Shown: positions 62,031 to 64,000 of the stretch, piece by piece
How positions within the stretch are numbered: the stretch's first letter is position 1
Layout: each line of letters begins with the position of its first letter
Assembly: GCA_033439265.1 (NCBI GenBank)
Contig: JAVTVX010000031.1
Coordinates: 2,651,501-2,715,500, forward strand
Length of the DNA stretch: 64,000 nt
Direction: 5' to 3'
From: Dillenia suffruticosa
Lineage: Eukaryota > Streptophyta > Magnoliopsida > Dilleniales > Dilleniaceae
Translations under genes and position numbers: made by a program
The notes under the pieces: model-generated
Told to the model about the DNA's origin: nothing
The model's input: the letters and a program-made list of their open reading frames with translations, nothing else
Database searches by the model: none

Positions 62031-64000
62031 CTTCCTCCCATTTCGCCGCCTCCTCTTTCATATTTGGCACCATTTCTTGGCACCAAATAAAGAGATGCCA
62101 AAAGTTTGGCGCTAATATTAATATTGGTTTTGTAGAATATTTAGATTTTGCTACATCAAGAAAATATTTTATATTGATTAATTTTTTTCCTTCTGCCATT
62201 CTCTCCTTATTTCATTTAGTTCTCTCTTCTCGTATTTCATTTATTTCTCTTCTTTATTTTTGCAGTGGATAAGAGATTGATATATTTTTATATTTTTAAT
62301 CACTCTACTTTCATTCTTATTCTCCGTATCATGTGATATGGTATGATAACAAGTGGTAAGAATTAGTAATAACAATTATTTTCTCTTCCTACAAATGGTA
62401 ATAGATGGTAAGAATTACTTTTATTCTCTATCTATATCGTAATATGGTAACTTTTATTTTCTATCTACAAGTGATAACTAACAAAGAATAAATGAATAAG
62501 GATTGGTCCAACGTAACAAATGGTAAGTCAATAATTATATAAAATTTGTATAATATAATATGGTAACAAGTGAGTGGCATGGTAACAACCGGTAAAAAAT
62601 AGTAATAACAGCTACTTTCTCTTGATACAAATGGTAACAAGTATTTTTATTCTAGTAATGATTTTTATTATGAAAACAAGTGATTTATAATAAATAGGAA
62701 GTGTACTTTTATTATTATACCAACAAAGAATAAATTGACCTATAATTATATAAAATTTGTATAATATAATATGGTCACAAGTGGTAACAAGTGGTAACAA
62801 GTGTTTTTTAATAACAAATGGTAAGAAATGGTAACAATGGTAATAAATGTATATCAACTAACAAATGACAATAAGTTATTATAATAATTATATAAAATAT
62901 GTATAATATGATATATTTTTTAACAAATGATAGACAATAACTATATAAATAAGTGATTTTTATATATAATAATAAGATATATAAAAATATATTTTTTGGT
63001 CAATATAATATAACTATAAATTATATTGTTTCATAATATAAATTTATAAATTTATTATAATTATAATTATCAATTTTATTTGATTAACATTATATTACTA
63101 TAATTTAATATTATTAAGCTATACAACTTAATTAATTATCAATATTAATATTACTAAATAATACTACTTCCTAATTTCAATAATCATGTTTTATTACTAA
63201 TACTAATAATTATTAAATTTAAATAATGTTATTGAGATAGGGTTACATTTTAATTATCAAATAACAACTATTTAATTATTATATTCCTTAATTATCAATT
63301 CTAAAATATAAAATATATATTAACATATCTAACAAGTGGGTCACATGGTAATAAGTGGTAAGAATTACTATTTTCTCTTCGTACAAATAGTAAAATATAG
63401 TTACAATTACTTTAATTCTAGTAATAATGATTTTTATTGTGATAACAATAATAAGAAGTGGTAACAAGTGATCTTGATTCAATGTAACAAATGGTAAAAT
63501 AATAATTAAATAAAATTTATATAATAGAATATCGTAGCAATTATTTTAATTCTAATAATAATAATTTTTATTATGGTAATAATGATGATAAGTGGTAATA
63601 AGTGATCTTAATCTAATGAAACAAATGGTAAGACAATAATTATATAAAATTTTTATAATAAAATATCGTAACAATAGTAACAATTGCTAACAAGTGGGTC
63701 GCATGGTAACAAATGGTAAGAATTACTACTTTCTCTTCATACAAATAATAACAATTAATTTAATTATGGTAACAATGATAATAAATGGAAACAAGTAATT
63801 TTGGTCCAATATAATAAGTGGTAAAATAATAATTATATAAAATTTGTATAATAGAATATCGTAACAATGATAACAATCGGTAACAAGTGGACAATTACTT
63901 CCTCTTGTACAAATAGTAACAAATAATAACAAGTATTTTTTAAAACTATATGAAATTTATATAAACTGAAAAATAATACTAATGAAAATATGTAATGTTA
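62031..64000. repeat. AT-rich degenerate repeats with TGGTAACAA motifs
   Basis: From about 62340 to the end the motif TGGTAACAA / TGGTAAGAA recurs very often, with TTTTCTCTTCNTACAAATGG near 62380, 62612, 63372 and 63730 and TTATATAAAATTTNTATAAT at several places. Spacing is irregular (about 170-360 bp), so it is a decayed tandem or nested repeat, not a clean satellite. No gene is seen. Confidence 0.6.

Overview
The window is nuclear DNA of a flowering plant, most likely a eudicot. It is AT-rich, its genes are split by short GT-AG introns, and it holds two plant-type protein families (a RING protein and a DNA-3-methyladenine glycosylase I homologue) among a large excess of transposons and repeats. 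I cannot name the species.

Layout. 1-4000 is AT-rich intergenic DNA with one CpG-rich G-box repeat. 4497-8346 (+) is an intact 7-exon gene for a C3HC4 RING protein of about 892 aa with a long acidic tract. 8350-10700 shows no gene I recognise. 10700-12960 is a decayed Ty1/copia element on the minus strand. 13077 to about 39520 is a giant Helitron lying on the minus strand. Its 3' end is textbook: CTAG preceded by a 10-bp-stem hairpin, at an A/T insertion point. It carries, in its own direction of transcription, an RPA1-like gene, a 26-bp palindromic minisatellite, a RepHel (HUH Rep plus PIF1-like helicase) gene, a two-domain B3/REM-like gene, a second palindromic minisatellite, and on the opposite strand a gene for a putative plant-transposon protein with a coiled coil. 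RepHel has two frameshifts, one stop and a Walker A substitution. The RPA core is open, but its tail has picked up stops. The element therefore looks like a recently autonomous copy that is now dying.

39590-44900 is a relic of a Ty3/gypsy element (integrase pieces between two diverged direct repeats), invaded by a small CACTA-like element that itself holds a SINE-like unit. 45000-48790 is intergenic. 48794-50609 (+) is an intact 5-exon DNA-3-methyladenine glycosylase I homologue (380 aa). 50610-55900 is intergenic, with a GGCCCA-rich promoter-like cluster near 54.1-54.3 kb. 55913-60060 is a satellite-like array of about 170-180 bp monomers arranged in a higher-order unit of roughly 715 bp. 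60289-62030 is a non-autonomous CACTA element carrying a broken quinone-oxidoreductase fragment. 62300-64000 is a degenerate repeat rich in TGGTAACAA.

Only the RING and glycosylase genes look like functional host genes. The most unusual object is the Helitron: its size (about 26 kb), its B3 and coiled-coil cargo, and a family of hairpin-capable GGTTCTGC-type repeats that occurs along its whole length and is massively amplified at two places.
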